Shown piece after piece: positions 42,842-52,249 of a stretch of DNA of 54,555 bases. The notes beneath the pieces are model-generated. The model saw only the letters and a program-made list of their open reading frames with translations. It was not told the DNA's origin and made no database searches. Origin of the DNA: Rhodopseudomonas sp. (GTDB lineage Bacteria; Pseudomonadota; Alphaproteobacteria; Rhizobiales; Xanthobacteraceae); assembly GCF_013377015.1 (NCBI RefSeq), contig NZ_JACABA010000002.1, forward strand, positions 614,663-669,217, read 5' to 3'. Position 1 is the first letter of the stretch. Every line of letters starts with the position of its first letter. Position numbers and translations under genes: made by a program.

Positions 42842-43567
42842 ATGATTAACGCCCGCCAAACGCTCGATTTGCAGGGGTTTTTGCCAGATTCCGGCGGCCC
42901 CGGTGTGGACTGGCTGATCGCGGATTCGCCAGTGCCCTATCTCGAGGCGGTCGCGACGATGGAAGCGCGGGTTGCGGCGATCGCGGCCGGCGACGCGGCG
43001 GAGCTGGTCTGGCTTCTGGAGCATCCGCCGCTCTATACCTCCGGAACCAGCGGTCAGGCCGGCGACCTGCTCGATGCGCGTTTTCCACTGTTTACTGCCG
43101 GGCGCGGCGGTCAGCTGACCTATCACGGCCCCGGCCAGCGGGTTGCCTATGTGATGCTCGACCTGAAACGCCGCCGTCCCGACGTTCGCGCCTATGTGGC
43201 CGCGCTCGAGCACTGGATCATTCGGACGTTGGCCGCCTTCAACGTCCGCGGCGAGCGCCGCGAGGACCGGGTCGGAGTGTGGGTGGCAAGGCCGGACAAG
43301 GGCGAAGGCTGCGAGGACAAGATCGCCGCCATCGGGGTTCGCTTGCGGCGCTGGGTGACGTTTCACGGCATCGCCATCAATGTCGAGCCGGACCTCAGCC
43401 ATTTCCAGGCCATCGTGCCCTGCGGCATCAGCGATCCGCGCTACGGCGTCACCAGCCTGGTCGATCTCGGACTGCCGGTGACCATGGCCGATCTCGATGT
43501 CGCGCTCCGCGCCGCCTTTACCGAAATTTTCGGTGCCACGACCGATGCTTTCCACGGAAAGCTTTGA
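42842..43567 (+). CDS. lipB: Lipoyl(octanoyl) transferase
   Basis: A 241-residue enzyme that moves octanoate from acyl carrier protein to lipoate-dependent enzymes, the first step of endogenous lipoate synthesis. Family motifs are [36 protein letters not shown] (catalytic Lys) and IVPCGISD (acyl-thioester Cys). Length is normal. It is divergent from the FliN-like gene by only 62 bp. lipA is not in the window. Confidence 0.95.
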   Translation: MINARQTLDLQGFLPDSGGPGVDWLIADSPVPYLEAVATMEARVAAIAAGDAAELVWLLEHPPLYTSGTSGQAGDLLDARFPLFTAGRGGQLTYHGPGQRVAYVMLDLKRRRPDVRAYVAALEHWIIRTLAAFNVRGERREDRVGVWVARPDKGEGCEDKIAAIGVRLRRWVTFHGIAINVEPDLSHFQAIVPCGISDPRYGVTSLVDLGLPVTMADLDVALRAAFTEIFGATTDAFHGKL

Positions 43568-43666
43568 GCGGGATCAACTGCCAAGATTATTTATCCGTCA
43601 GTTGATTGTCATGTTGATCGGTTCATACCTGCCACGGGTGACAACAGGCAGCGAAGGGCCGAATCG

Positions 43667-44593
43667 ATGTCGAAGATGTGGCTGTTGCGACTGCATCGTT
43701 GGATCACGCTGGTGCTGTCGATCCCGCTCGCGGTCTTGATCGTCACCGGTCTGATCCTGTCGGTCGAGCCGATCTTGACCGGCTCCGGCGCCAGGCCGGG
43801 CGTCGTCACCGCCGAACGGCTCGATGCCGTGCTCGCCAAGCACGATCCCGAGGCCAAGGCGCGCACGCTGATGGTGCGGGCCTATGCCGGCACGGTCTCG
43901 ATCGGCGGCGCCCAGCGCGGCGACGGCTTGGTGCATGTCGATCTTGCCAGCAACGAACGCATCGAATCTCCCGGGGCCCTGGCCGGGTTGCTGTTTGCCT
44001 CCCGGCGGTTGCACGAGCATCTGATCGCCGGGTTCGGCTGGCTGGTGCCGGTGTCGACCATCGCGATGCTCGGCTTGATCCTGATCGGCATTCTGATGGG
44101 CTGGCCACGATTGGCGAATTCGCTTTCCGGCTGGCACAAGGGCACCGGCTGGTTCGTGCTGCCGCTGCTGATCCTGAGCCCGCTGACCGGCCTGCTGATG
44201 ACGTTCGGCATCACCTTCGCCGCCCCGCCGCCGCGGCCGGCTGCCGGCACGGCGCCGATCGCCATGACCGAGGCGATCCACATCGTCGGCGCGAGTTACG
44301 ATCTGGCGCGGGTGTCGTGGATCCGGCCGCGTGGCGGCGTGACGCTGGCGCGGCTCGACGATGGCGGCGAGATGCGGGTGTTCGCGGTGACCCGCGACGG
44401 GCTGCTGCCGACCGCGCGCAATTGGCCACGTCTGATCCATGAGGGCAACTGGAGCGCGATCGTGCCAGCGCCGCTCAATGTGATCACGTCGGTGGCGATG
44501 CTGTTGCTGATCTCGACCGGGCTGTGGATGTGGGCGCGGCGCAAGCTGCGCCGCCGCCCGGCGCGGACGTCACCCGCACCGGCGCGCGCCTGA
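43667..44593 (+). CDS. PepSY-associated transmembrane protein
   Basis: A 308-residue inner-membrane protein of the PepSY_TM family. Four hydrophobic helices are apparent (about 9-32, 117-143, 157-180 and 265-285). The start LLRLHRWITLVLSIPLAVLIVTG and the later HEHLIAGFGWLVP provide conserved His residues that in relatives are thought to ligate heme. The family includes siderophore-linked ferric reductases. The soluble loop between TM1 and TM2 (about 33-115) would be periplasmic. The physiological partner is not apparent here. Confidence 0.85.
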   Translation: MSKMWLLRLHRWITLVLSIPLAVLIVTGLILSVEPILTGSGARPGVVTAERLDAVLAKHDPEAKARTLMVRAYAGTVSIGGAQRGDGLVHVDLASNERIESPGALAGLLFASRRLHEHLIAGFGWLVPVSTIAMLGLILIGILMGWPRLANSLSGWHKGTGWFVLPLLILSPLTGLLMTFGITFAAPPPRPAAGTAPIAMTEAIHIVGASYDLARVSWIRPRGGVTLARLDDGGEMRVFAVTRDGLLPTARNWPRLIHEGNWSAIVPAPLNVITSVAMLLLISTGLWMWARRKLRRRPARTSPAPARA

Positions 44594-44596
44594 GGT

Positions 44597-45025
44597 TCAG
44601 GCCGCGACGCTGCGCGGCAACGCCGCGAGCTTGCCCGCGATGTAGCGTCGCTCCTGGGTCAGGCCGCCGAAGCCGTAGCCGTCCGCCCGCACGTCGTTGA
44701 CGTGAACGTAGCTTTCGTTGTGCAGCGGACCGAGCAATTCGCCCATTCGCGCGAACGTCGCGGCGACAAAGGCGGCCTTCTCGTCCTTGCTGTTGGTGCC
44801 GTCTGTAATGCGGATGTCGAGCCAGAAGCCGGCGAGCTTGTGGTCGGCCAGCGACCTTCCGGCGACGAACCAGTCCGCCGGATCGGCGCTCTCGACGATC
44901 GCCGCGGTCACCTGCGGATCCTTGTGCAGCAGCGTGGCGGCGAGTTCGCTGACCGCGGCGGCGATCTGCGGCTTGAGGCCCAAGGTTCGGCGCAACGTGG
45001 TGTAGCGGACGGTGATCATCGGCAT
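44597..45025 (-). CDS. Tautomerase superfamily protein (4-oxalocrotonate tautomerase-like)
   Basis: A 142-residue protein of two 4-OT-like modules. The start is placed at MPMITVRYT so that Pro2 becomes the N-terminal catalytic proline after Met removal. The first module continues KPQIAAAVSELAATLL and the second contains DIRITDGTNSKDEKAAFVAATFARM. It could catalyse keto-enol tautomerisation or hydration of small acids; the substrate is unknown. It is divergent from a LysR gene, and a palindromic operator sits between them, so LysR regulation of this gene is likely. Confidence 0.78.
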   Translation of the reverse strand: MPMITVRYTTLRRTLGLKPQIAAAVSELAATLLHKDPQVTAAIVESADPADWFVAGRSLADHKLAGFWLDIRITDGTNSKDEKAAFVAATFARMGELLGPLHNESYVHVNDVRADGYGFGGLTQERRYIAGKLAALPRSVAA

Positions 45026-45097
45026 GGCGTGTCCTTTCAAGGCGGCGCGATCGTTCGCGTGCCGACAACCTAGACCTGCCGCCAAAATTACGATACC

Positions 45098-45122
45098 TTA
45101 TGATTATAGATTTCAATCATAA
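45098..45122. promoter_or_regulatory. LysR-type operator between the tautomerase and lysR genes
   Basis: TTATGATT (45098-45105) and AATCATAA (45115-45122) are perfect complements around a 9-bp spacer. The dyad lies 17 bp before the LysR start and 72 bp before the tautomerase start, with the T-N11-A style typical of LysR sites. Confidence 0.65.
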
Positions 45123-45139
45123 CGGGTTGTGATGATGAA

Positions 45140-45988
45140 ATGAGCGACCTCGACATTACGACCGTGAAGGCGTTTCTGCGCGTCGCCGAATTGCAGAGCT
45201 TCACCCGCGCCGCCGAGGCGCTGGGCACCACCCAGGCCGCGATCAGCATGAAGCTGCAGCGGCTGGAAGCGCTGCTCGGCCAGCGGCTGGTGGAACGCTC
45301 GCCGCGCGCGGTCAGCCTGACCGCCGATGGCACGGCGTTCCAGCCGCGCGCCCGCGCGCTGATCGAAGCGCATGACCGGGCACTCGCCGGCGACCGGCCG
45401 GCGACGCAGCGGCTTCGGCTCGGGATCAGCGATCACGCCGCCGGCCCGGAGTTGGTGCCGCTGCTGGCGCAGCTCGATGCAATGTCGTCGCGGCTGACGT
45501 TCGGCGTCACTATCGGATTTTCCCCAACTCTGCTCGACGCCCTCGACGCCGCCGAACTGGACGCTGTGATCGTGCGGCAGGAGGCCGGGCGGCGCGGCGG
45601 CGAAAACATCGCCGTCGACGACTATGGCTGGTTCGCTGCGCCGCGGTTTCGATGGACCAAGGGCGAACCGCTGCGGCTGGCCTCGCTGGCGCCGCCTTGC
45701 GGCGTAAGGGCGCTGGCGCTGCGCGCGCTCGACAAGGCGCGGATCGCCTCGCATGAGGTCTTTGTCGGCGGCGGCGTCACCGCGGTTGTCGCGGCCGCGC
45801 TGGCGGGCCTGGCTGTGGCGCCACTGGCGAAACGGATCGCACCGCCCGGCTTGGTCGACGTCGGGCCGGCGCACGATCTGCCCAGGCTGCCGACCTCGAA
45901 AGTGATGCTGCATTCGCAGGTCAGCGACCCGGAGCGGTTGGCTGCGCTGCGCACCTTGGCCGCGACGTTTCGGAAGATCGCCGGATAG
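45140..45988 (+). CDS. LysR family transcriptional regulator
   Basis: A 282-residue LTTR. The winged HTH is at the N-terminus (VKAFLRVAELQSFTRAAEALGTTQAAISMKLQRLEALLGQRL). The substrate-binding domain (about 90-280) begins RLRLGISDHAAG. Such regulators usually bind in the shared intergenic region, repress themselves and activate the divergent gene when the inducer binds. Here the target would be the tautomerase gene. The inducer is not predictable from sequence. Confidence 0.93.
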   Translation: MSDLDITTVKAFLRVAELQSFTRAAEALGTTQAAISMKLQRLEALLGQRLVERSPRAVSLTADGTAFQPRARALIEAHDRALAGDRPATQRLRLGISDHAAGPELVPLLAQLDAMSSRLTFGVTIGFSPTLLDALDAAELDAVIVRQEAGRRGGENIAVDDYGWFAAPRFRWTKGEPLRLASLAPPCGVRALALRALDKARIASHEVFVGGGVTAVVAAALAGLAVAPLAKRIAPPGLVDVGPAHDLPRLPTSKVMLHSQVSDPERLAALRTLAATFRKIAG

Positions 45989-46288
45989 TCAGAGCGTCGG
46001 CAGCACCGAGAAGGGCTCGCCCGGCACGCGTAGATTCAGAGCGTCGGCGCCGGCGGGCTCGTCCTCGACGGCGGCCACCTGCGCAGCCGACGGACCGCGC
46101 CGGCACCGCGCCACCATCTCGGACACGGCTGTGGACGATCCCGCAAACAAGGCCTCGACGCTGCCGTCGCGGCGATTGCGAACCCAGCCCTCGACGTCCA
46201 GCACGGACGCGACATGCGCCACCCAGGCGCGGTAGCCGACGCCCTGCACCCGGCCCCGGATCATCACCTGACGGATCGCATCGCTCAT
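45989..46288 (-). CDS. acyP: Acylphosphatase
   Basis: A 99-residue small enzyme that hydrolyses acyl phosphates. The phosphate-binding loop is [13 protein letters not shown] (about residues 11-23, catalytic Arg included) and the catalytic Asn is in [13 protein letters not shown]. It is the third gene of a compact minus-strand operon, starting 7 bp after the ICL/PEPM gene. Its stop directly abuts the lysR stop. Confidence 0.93.
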   Translation of the reverse strand: MSDAIRQVMIRGRVQGVGYRAWVAHVASVLDVEGWVRNRRDGSVEALFAGSSTAVSEMVARCRRGPSAAQVAAVEDEPAGADALNLRVPGEPFSVLPTL

Positions 46289-46295
46289 CGCCGTG

Positions 46296-47171
46296 TCAGT
46301 CCGGTTGCCGCTTCAGCCCAAGAAATTGCTCGCCGCGCTCCCTGACAATGGCGGCGCGCGACACCCGTTCCATCAGCTCGGCCGAGGCGAGGCCCGGTAA
46401 ATTCTTCGGCGCCGCCCCGTCGTGGATCGCCGACAGCGTCGCGAACACCGCCTGGGTCGCCGCCGCGATCGGGGCATGGCCCTGCACCGCGATCCGCACC
46501 CGCCGGCTCGCCAGATAATCCCAATCGGTGATCGTGTCGGACGGCCCGCCAAGCACGATCGGCAGCGTCGTCGCCGCAGCAATCGCGTCGAGTTGCGCGC
46601 GGGTCTTGACGCCGGTGAAGAACAGCGCGTCGACGCCTGCCGCCTCATAGGCCACGGCGCGATCAATCGCATCCTCAAGCGTGCTCATCGTCAGCGCGCC
46701 GGTGCGGCCGACGATCACCACCGTTGGATCGATCCGCGCGTCGAGCGCCGCCTTGATTTTGCCGAGTCCCTCTTCCGGTGAAACCAATTGCGGTGTCGCT
46801 TCGCCGAACGCCTGCGGCAGCAACGTATCCTCGATGGTCAATCCGGCGGCGCCGGCGGCCTCCAGTTCCTGCACGGTGCGCCGCACGTTGAGCGCGTTGC
46901 CGTAGCCGTGATCGGCATCGACCAGCACCGGCAAGGCCGCGGCGCGCGCCATCCGCCGCATCTGTTCGGCAAGTTCGGTCAGCGTGATCAGCGCGACATC
47001 GGGATCGCCCAGGATCGCCAGCGACGCCACCGAGCCGCCGAACATGCCGAGTTCGAAGCCGAGATCGTCGGCGATCCGGATCGAGATCGCATCGTAGACC
47101 GACGCCGGCCTTACGCAGCGCGATCCCGACAGGATCGCGCGTAGCGCGGCGCGGCGGTTGCGCCAGGCCAT
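46296..47171 (-). CDS. Isocitrate lyase/PEP mutase superfamily protein, oxaloacetate decarboxylase-like
   Basis: A 291-residue TIM-barrel enzyme. It begins [21 protein letters not shown], with the Mg-binding [15 protein letters not shown] near residues 81-95 and TIEDTLLPQ. The catalytic Cys of isocitrate lyase (KKCGH) is absent, so it is not an isocitrate lyase. The whole resembles oxaloacetate decarboxylase-type members of the family. It sits 4 bp after pccA on the same strand, in a pccA - ICL/PEPM - acyP operon. The substrate remains inference. Confidence 0.85.
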   Translation of the reverse strand: MAWRNRRAALRAILSGSRCVRPASVYDAISIRIADDLGFELGMFGGSVASLAILGDPDVALITLTELAEQMRRMARAAALPVLVDADHGYGNALNVRRTVQELEAAGAAGLTIEDTLLPQAFGEATPQLVSPEEGLGKIKAALDARIDPTVVIVGRTGALTMSTLEDAIDRAVAYEAAGVDALFFTGVKTRAQLDAIAAATTLPIVLGGPSDTITDWDYLASRRVRIAVQGHAPIAAATQAVFATLSAIHDGAAPKNLPGLASAELMERVSRAAIVRERGEQFLGLKRQPD

Positions 47172-47175
47172 CGGT

Positions 47176-49191
47176 TCAGGCGAATTCGAGAATGACGGCG
47201 TCGACCGCCAGCGTCGCGCCGGCGGTGGCGTGGATCTTCTTCACCGTGCCGTCGCGCTCGGCGCGCAGCACGTTCTGCATCTTCATCGCCTCGACCACCG
47301 CGAGCGTCTCACCGGTTTTGACCTCCTGGCCCTCGGTTACCGCGATCGACACCACCAGGCCCGGCATCGGGCACAGCACCTTCTTGCCGGTATCGGCCTT
47401 GTTGCCGACCAGCATCCAGCGCGCCGACGACGCCTCGCGTTCGGTGAAGACGTTGACCGCAACCTCGTAGCCCTGATGCGCCAGCCGCACACCGTTCGGG
47501 ATCGGCCGAACCTGCACTGCGATGGGATAGCCGTCGATGGTGCCCTGCCACACCGGATCGCCCGGCATCCAGGGCGAAACCAGCAGATGCGGCTGCCCCA
47601 GCGCGCCATCGGCGCCGACGAAGCGGACCACGAAGTCCTCGCCCTCTCGGGTGACGTCGAGCGGAATTTCGGCACGCTCCAGCCACACAGAGCGACGGCG
47701 TTCGCGGATCACCGCGCGGCCGATCATCTGGCCCGAGATCTTGCGCTTGCGCTCGCCGATCACCCGGTCGATCGCGGCGCCGACCGCGGCGATCCGGCGG
47801 GCAATGTCGCCTTCCGGCTCCCGCGCCGCGAAGCCCTGCGGAAATTCCTCGGCGATGAAGCCGGTCGACAGATTGCCCTCGCGCCAGCGCGGATGGGTCA
47901 TCAGCGCCGACAGGAACGGAATGTTGTGGCGGATGCCGTCGATGTAGAACGAGTCCAGCGCATGGGCCTGGGCCTCGATCGCAGCGGCCCGCGACGGCGC
48001 ATGGGTGACCAGCTTGGCGATCATCGGATCGTAATAGATCGCGATCTCGCCGCCCTCCTGCACCCCGGTGTCGTTGCGCACGGTGATGCCGTCGGAGCTA
48101 CTTTCCGCCGGCGGGCGATACTTCACCAGCCGCCCGATCGAAGGCAGGAAGTTGCGGAACGGATCCTCGGCATAGACCCGCGATTCCACCGCCCACCCCT
48201 TCAGCGTGACGTCCTTTTGGGCGATCGACAGCTTCTCGCCGGCGGCGACCCGAATCATCTGCTCGACCAGATCGACCCCGGTCACCATCTCGGTGACCGG
48301 ATGCTCGACCTGCAGCCGCGTGTTCATTTCGAGGAAGTAAAAGCTCTTGTCCTGCCCGGCGACGAATTCGACGGTGCCGGCGGAATCGTAATGGACTGCC
48401 TTGGCGAGAGCGACCGCCTGATCGCCCATCTTGCGGCGGGTGGCCTCGTCGAGCAGCGGCGACGGCGCCTCCTCGATCACCTTCTGGTTGCGGCGCTGGA
48501 TCGAACATTCGCGCTCGCCGAGATAGATCACGTTGCCATGCTTGTCGCCGAGCACCTGGATCTCGATGTGGCGCGGGTCGACGATGAATTTCTCGATGAA
48601 GATCCGGTCGTCGCCGAACGACGACTTGGCCTCTGCCGTCGCTAGCCCGAAGCCCTCCTCGACTTCCGATGTCGAATAGGCGATCCGCATGCCCTTGCCG
48701 CCGCCGCCGGCGGAGGCCTTGATCATCACCGGATAGCCGATTTCGTCGGCGATCTTGATCGCGTGCTTGCCGTCGGTGATGACGCCCAGATGGCCCGGTA
48801 CGGTGGAGACGTTGGCCGCCGCGGCGGCCTTCTTGGATTCGATCTTGTCGCCCATCGCGGCGATGGCGCCGGGATTGGGACCGATGAAGACGATGCCGGC
48901 CTCGGCTAGCGCCACCGCGAAAGCCTCGCGTTCCGACAGAAAGCCGTAGCCGGGATGCACCGCCTCGGCGCCGGTCTGCTTGCAGGCGGCGATGATCTTC
49001 TCGATCACCAGATAGCTTTCGGATGCCGCCGGCGGCCCGATCAGAACGGCGTGATCCGCCATTTCGACATGCAACGCGTCGCGGTCGGCCTCGGAATAGA
49101 CCGCGACGGTCTCGATACCCATCCGCCGAGCGGTTTTGATGACCCGGCAGGCGATCTCGCCGCGATTGGCGATCAGAATTCTTTTGAACAT
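47176..49191 (-). CDS. pccA: Acetyl/propionyl-CoA carboxylase alpha subunit (biotin carboxylase with BCCP)
   Basis: A 671-residue biotin-dependent carboxylase alpha chain. The biotin carboxylase domain (1-450) shows LIANRGEIACRVIKTA, the ATP-grasp glycine loop SAGGGGKGMR and the EMNTRLQVEHPVTE active site. A BT-type linker (about 500-600) follows. The biotinyl domain ends the protein with VEAMKM, Lys637 being the biotin acceptor. The length and single-chain layout match PccA/MccA rather than AccC. A beta subunit (pccB) must lie elsewhere. It heads the three-gene operon. Confidence 0.93.
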   Translation of the reverse strand: MFKRILIANRGEIACRVIKTARRMGIETVAVYSEADRDALHVEMADHAVLIGPPAASESYLVIEKIIAACKQTGAEAVHPGYGFLSEREAFAVALAEAGIVFIGPNPGAIAAMGDKIESKKAAAAANVSTVPGHLGVITDGKHAIKIADEIGYPVMIKASAGGGGKGMRIAYSTSEVEEGFGLATAEAKSSFGDDRIFIEKFIVDPRHIEIQVLGDKHGNVIYLGERECSIQRRNQKVIEEAPSPLLDEATRRKMGDQAVALAKAVHYDSAGTVEFVAGQDKSFYFLEMNTRLQVEHPVTEMVTGVDLVEQMIRVAAGEKLSIAQKDVTLKGWAVESRVYAEDPFRNFLPSIGRLVKYRPPAESSSDGITVRNDTGVQEGGEIAIYYDPMIAKLVTHAPSRAAAIEAQAHALDSFYIDGIRHNIPFLSALMTHPRWREGNLSTGFIAEEFPQGFAAREPEGDIARRIAAVGAAIDRVIGERKRKISGQMIGRAVIRERRRSVWLERAEIPLDVTREGEDFVVRFVGADGALGQPHLLVSPWMPGDPVWQGTIDGYPIAVQVRPIPNGVRLAHQGYEVAVNVFTEREASSARWMLVGNKADTGKKVLCPMPGLVVSIAVTEGQEVKTGETLAVVEAMKMQNVLRAERDGTVKKIHATAGATLAVDAVILEFA

Positions 49192-49344
49192 GTGCTTTTT
49201 GCTTGCAAGCTTGGGGGTGGGTCAGCCCTCCCGGCCGGGACGGCAATCTGGCATCCGGGTGTGCTTGTAACAATTCTGTCGCTCAGGAAAACTAGATATT
49301 GTGGAGGGGTCACGGGATTCCCCCTCGCTCCGGAAGAGGCTGCC

Positions 49345-51198
49345 ATGCACCGTCCACTCGCCATCCTGTCCGCGGGCCTCGTGCTGTTGTCCGCGACCAC
49401 GGCTTTCGCCCAGAATAATCAGCCCCGCAACCTAATTCTGTTCATCCCGGACGGATTGCGGGCCTTGAAGGTGACGCCGGAAACCGCGCCAGCGATGGCT
49501 GCGATCCGCGATCGGGGCGTTAATTTCAAGAACCCGCATTCGCTGTTTCCGACCTTCACCATGGCGAACGGCTCGGCGATGGCGACCGGCCACTATCTGG
49601 GCGACACCGGCGTGTTCAGTAATTCGATCTATACCGGCCACCCCACCGCGGTGCAGAACGGCAGCGTGGTGCCGTTCATCGAGCACGACCAGGTGCTGCT
49701 CGACCTCGACGAGCAGTTCAACGGCGATTTCCTTGACGAGGAAACCATCCTCAAGGCGGCGCGCGAAAAAGGCTTCAGCACCGCCGCGATCGGCAAGCTC
49801 GGCCCGACGCTGTTGTTCGACCATACAGAACGCAGCGGCACCAAGACCATCACTGTCGACGACCAGACCGGCGCGGTCGACAAGGAGGGCAAGCTGATCG
49901 GCGTGCCGTTGTCCGACGAGATCAAGGCGGCGCTGAATGCCGCCAGCCTGCCGCTGGCGACCCCGAGCCGCGGCGACAACGGCAAGGCCGGCGATTCCAA
50001 GACCCCCGGCACCGTGGTTGCCAATATTGCCCAGCAGGCCTATCTGGCCGACGTCGCCAGCAAGGTGGTGCTGCCGATGTTCAAGGCGCGCAGCAAGCCG
50101 TTTGTGCTGGTGTTCTGGTCGCGCGATCCGGACGGCACCCAGCATAACAACGGCGACAGCCTCAACAGCATCACGCCCGGCATCAACGGCCCGGCCTCGA
50201 TGGCCGCGATCAGGAACGCCGACGACAACCTCGCGCAATTGCGCAAGGCGCTGGACGAGCTCGGGCTTGCCGCCTCGACCAATATCATCGTCTCCGCCGA
50301 TCACGGCTTCTCGACGATTTCCAAGGAGAGCAAGACCAGCACCACGATCAAGGGCAGCTATCCGGATACGCCGGCCGGCTTCCTGCCGCTGGGCTTTCTT
50401 GCCATCGATCTGTCGAAGGCGCTCAACCTGCCGCTGTTCGATCCCAACGACAAGAACGCCCGCGTCGGAGACAACGCGTTTCCCAAGGCCGGTAATGCGC
50501 TGCTCGGCCAGGATCCCGCGAAGCCCGAGCTGATCGTCGCCACCAATGGCGGCTCCGACCTGATCTATCTGCCGAACAAGGACCGCAAGCTGGCGGACCG
50601 TGCGGTGAAAGCGCTGCTGGAGCAGGACTACATCAGCGGCATCTGGGTCGACGACAGCCTCGGGCGCTATCCCGGCGCCCTGCCGATGTCGACGCTGAAC
50701 CTACAGGGCAAGGCGGTGACGCCGCACCCGGCGATCGTAGTCAACTTCCGCTCCTATGCGTCGGGCTGCGAGCAGCCGACCAACTGCTCGGTCGAGATCG
50801 CCGACACCATCCTGCGGCAAGGCCAGGGCATGCACGGCACCTTCAGTCGCGGCGACACCATGAACTTCATGGCGGCGATCGGACCGGACTTCAAATCGGG
50901 CTACGCCGACCCGCTGCCGGTCAGCAATGCCGATGTCGGCATGACCGCGGCCCGGCTCATGGGACTGGCGCCCAAGGCCAACGGCACACTGATCGGACGG
51001 GTGATGACCGAAGCCATGCCAAACGGCGCCACGCCGAAGGCCTTCGTCGGCTCGATGAAATCGCGCGTATCGGCGAACGGGCTGAGCACCGTGCTGAAAT
51101 TCCAGCGCGTCTTGAACCAGCGCTATTTCGATGTCGCCGGCTTCCCGGGACGAACGGTCGGCCTGGAGCCGGACAAGCAGAAGACCGCGGGAAAATAA
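49345..51198 (+). CDS. Exported alkaline phosphatase/phosphodiesterase superfamily protein
   Basis: A 617-residue secreted protein. A signal peptide ends near TTAFAQ (about 23). The fold is that of the nucleotide pyrophosphatase/phosphodiesterase branch of alkaline phosphatases: LILFIPDGLRA supplies the first metal Asp, FPTFTMANGSAMATGHY the nucleophile Thr (after FPT), and IIVSADHGFSTI the metal Asp/His. DPDGTQHNNGD gives a further Asp and His. Substrate type (phosphodiester, phospholipid or nucleotide) is not deducible. The start at 49345 is set by the signal peptide; the frame is open further upstream. Confidence 0.9.
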   Translation: MHRPLAILSAGLVLLSATTAFAQNNQPRNLILFIPDGLRALKVTPETAPAMAAIRDRGVNFKNPHSLFPTFTMANGSAMATGHYLGDTGVFSNSIYTGHPTAVQNGSVVPFIEHDQVLLDLDEQFNGDFLDEETILKAAREKGFSTAAIGKLGPTLLFDHTERSGTKTITVDDQTGAVDKEGKLIGVPLSDEIKAALNAASLPLATPSRGDNGKAGDSKTPGTVVANIAQQAYLADVASKVVLPMFKARSKPFVLVFWSRDPDGTQHNNGDSLNSITPGINGPASMAAIRNADDNLAQLRKALDELGLAASTNIIVSADHGFSTISKESKTSTTIKGSYPDTPAGFLPLGFLAIDLSKALNLPLFDPNDKNARVGDNAFPKAGNALLGQDPAKPELIVATNGGSDLIYLPNKDRKLADRAVKALLEQDYISGIWVDDSLGRYPGALPMSTLNLQGKAVTPHPAIVVNFRSYASGCEQPTNCSVEIADTILRQGQGMHGTFSRGDTMNFMAAIGPDFKSGYADPLPVSNADVGMTAARLMGLAPKANGTLIGRVMTEAMPNGATPKAFVGSMKSRVSANGLSTVLKFQRVLNQRYFDVAGFPGRTVGLEPDKQKTAGK

Positions 51199-51274
51199 CC
51201 ACCGCTGTTCAAAGGCCTGGGATGGAGTCGCGATCCTCATTGTGAGCCGTCGCGGCTCCGCCCGGGCACGGCGC

Positions 51275-51306
51275 AAAACAAGAACGGCGGGCCAAGAGAC
51301 CCGCCG
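51275..51306 (-). terminator. Intrinsic terminator of the TerB-like gene
   Basis: On the minus strand CGGCGGG and CCCGCCG pair around an 8-base loop and are followed by TTCTTGTTTT. It lies 28 bp beyond the stop of the gene at 51334. Confidence 0.85.
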
Positions 51307-51333
51307 CTGCAAACCTTCGCGTTGGTCGCAGAA

Positions 51334-51918
51334 TCACATGCCGAGATCGAACATGTTCGGCAGCTGCTGCACCAGCGGCATCGTCGCGGCGCCGATCACG
51401 GTGGCGGCAACCAGTCGCCTCAACGCATTGTTGTTGTTGCGGCGGTTGCTGCGCATCTGCCGGGCGATCCACTCCAGCACTTCGGTGTTCACGCCGATCG
51501 CCTGAGTGGGCGCCCAGGTCTCGATCGCGGTGTCCGGCGACAGCGCCACGGTGCGCGACGGCACCGGCAGACCGGAGGCCGACGCCGCGTGATGCACGAT
51601 CGCCTTGGCGAACAAGTCGTCGAACAGCCCGTCATCGCTGCGCTCGGCGGCGGCATCGTTGATCTCGAACAGCGCTTCGGCTTCGGCCCGGCTGACCGGC
51701 TGATTTTCGACCGCGGCGGCGGTCAGGATCCGCGCGCACCAGGCAGCGTCGGCGGCGTCCAGCATCCGGGAGAAATGAACGCGACCCTGGGTCGTCGGTC
51801 CTTCTCCGGTAATCACGCCATCGCGCACAACGCCGAGGGCCTGCGCAGCGGTATAGCGGTCCGCAATCCGGGAGGTTTCGATGACGCCGATCTCTTCGGC
51901 ATGGTCAGAGGTAGTCAT
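51334..51918 (-). CDS. TerB-like hypothetical protein
   Basis: A 194-residue mostly helical protein. The central segment VSRAEAEALFEINDAAAERSDDGLFDDLFAKAIVHHA looks like the TerB-like (tellurite resistance) fold seen in many alphaproteobacterial hypotheticals, with acidic residues that could bind metal. The N-terminus (IGVIETSRIADRYTAAQAL, GVVRDGVITGEG) is unassigned. The C-terminus is basic with an Asn run (RSNRRNNNNALRRL) and a short hydrophobic helix. I am not certain of the family. A CRP-like site lies about 134 bp upstream. Confidence 0.65.
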   Translation of the reverse strand: MTTSDHAEEIGVIETSRIADRYTAAQALGVVRDGVITGEGPTTQGRVHFSRMLDAADAAWCARILTAAAVENQPVSRAEAEALFEINDAAAERSDDGLFDDLFAKAIVHHAASASGLPVPSRTVALSPDTAIETWAPTQAIGVNTEVLEWIARQMRSNRRNNNNALRRLVAATVIGAATMPLVQQLPNMFDLGM

Positions 51919-52249
51919 GGTATCACTCTTCTCTTTTGTTGTAGACCCAGCATTTCCACGCCGGTGTAAACGATTGGTTAAGCCATCGACTTTGGTCGCG
52001 AACGAGTCGGCATCGATCTTAAGATTGTTAAAATAGTTGCCAAATTGTCGCTGTGATTTGCATCACGGCGAGAGTAATCGCAGCCGCCTTCGGCGGCGGT
52101 GCGGCACGCAAGCGGCGATATCAAGGCAGCGACGATTTCGACGCCAATGTGATTCTTGCGCACCCGAACTCGGCGCGCGCCAAATCGCTGGGCGGGTGCC
52201 AGCAGCTCGCCCAGCAACGCCGAAAACTCTATCCAAGCATCAGAAATCG
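51919..52249. other. Intergenic region between the TerB-like gene and DUF2177
   Basis: About 330 bp without a supported gene. It contains an AT-rich stretch (51960-52050), the CRP-like palindrome at 52052-52067 and a GCCGCC-TTC-GGCGGC hairpin (52083-52097). Short open frames on both strands have no ribosome site or recognisable product. Confidence 0.5.
52052..52067. promoter_or_regulatory. CRP-like binding site
   Basis: TGTGATTTGCATCACG matches TGTGA-N6-TCACA except for the last base and includes the exact dyad GTGAT-TTGC-ATCAC. It lies 134-149 bp upstream of the TerB-like gene. Confidence 0.45.

Noticed and set aside
42830-42850. CtrA-like site TTAG-N7-TTAA at the lipB start
   Set aside because: It overlaps the start codon and one half-site is imperfect; a match of this quality is expected by chance.
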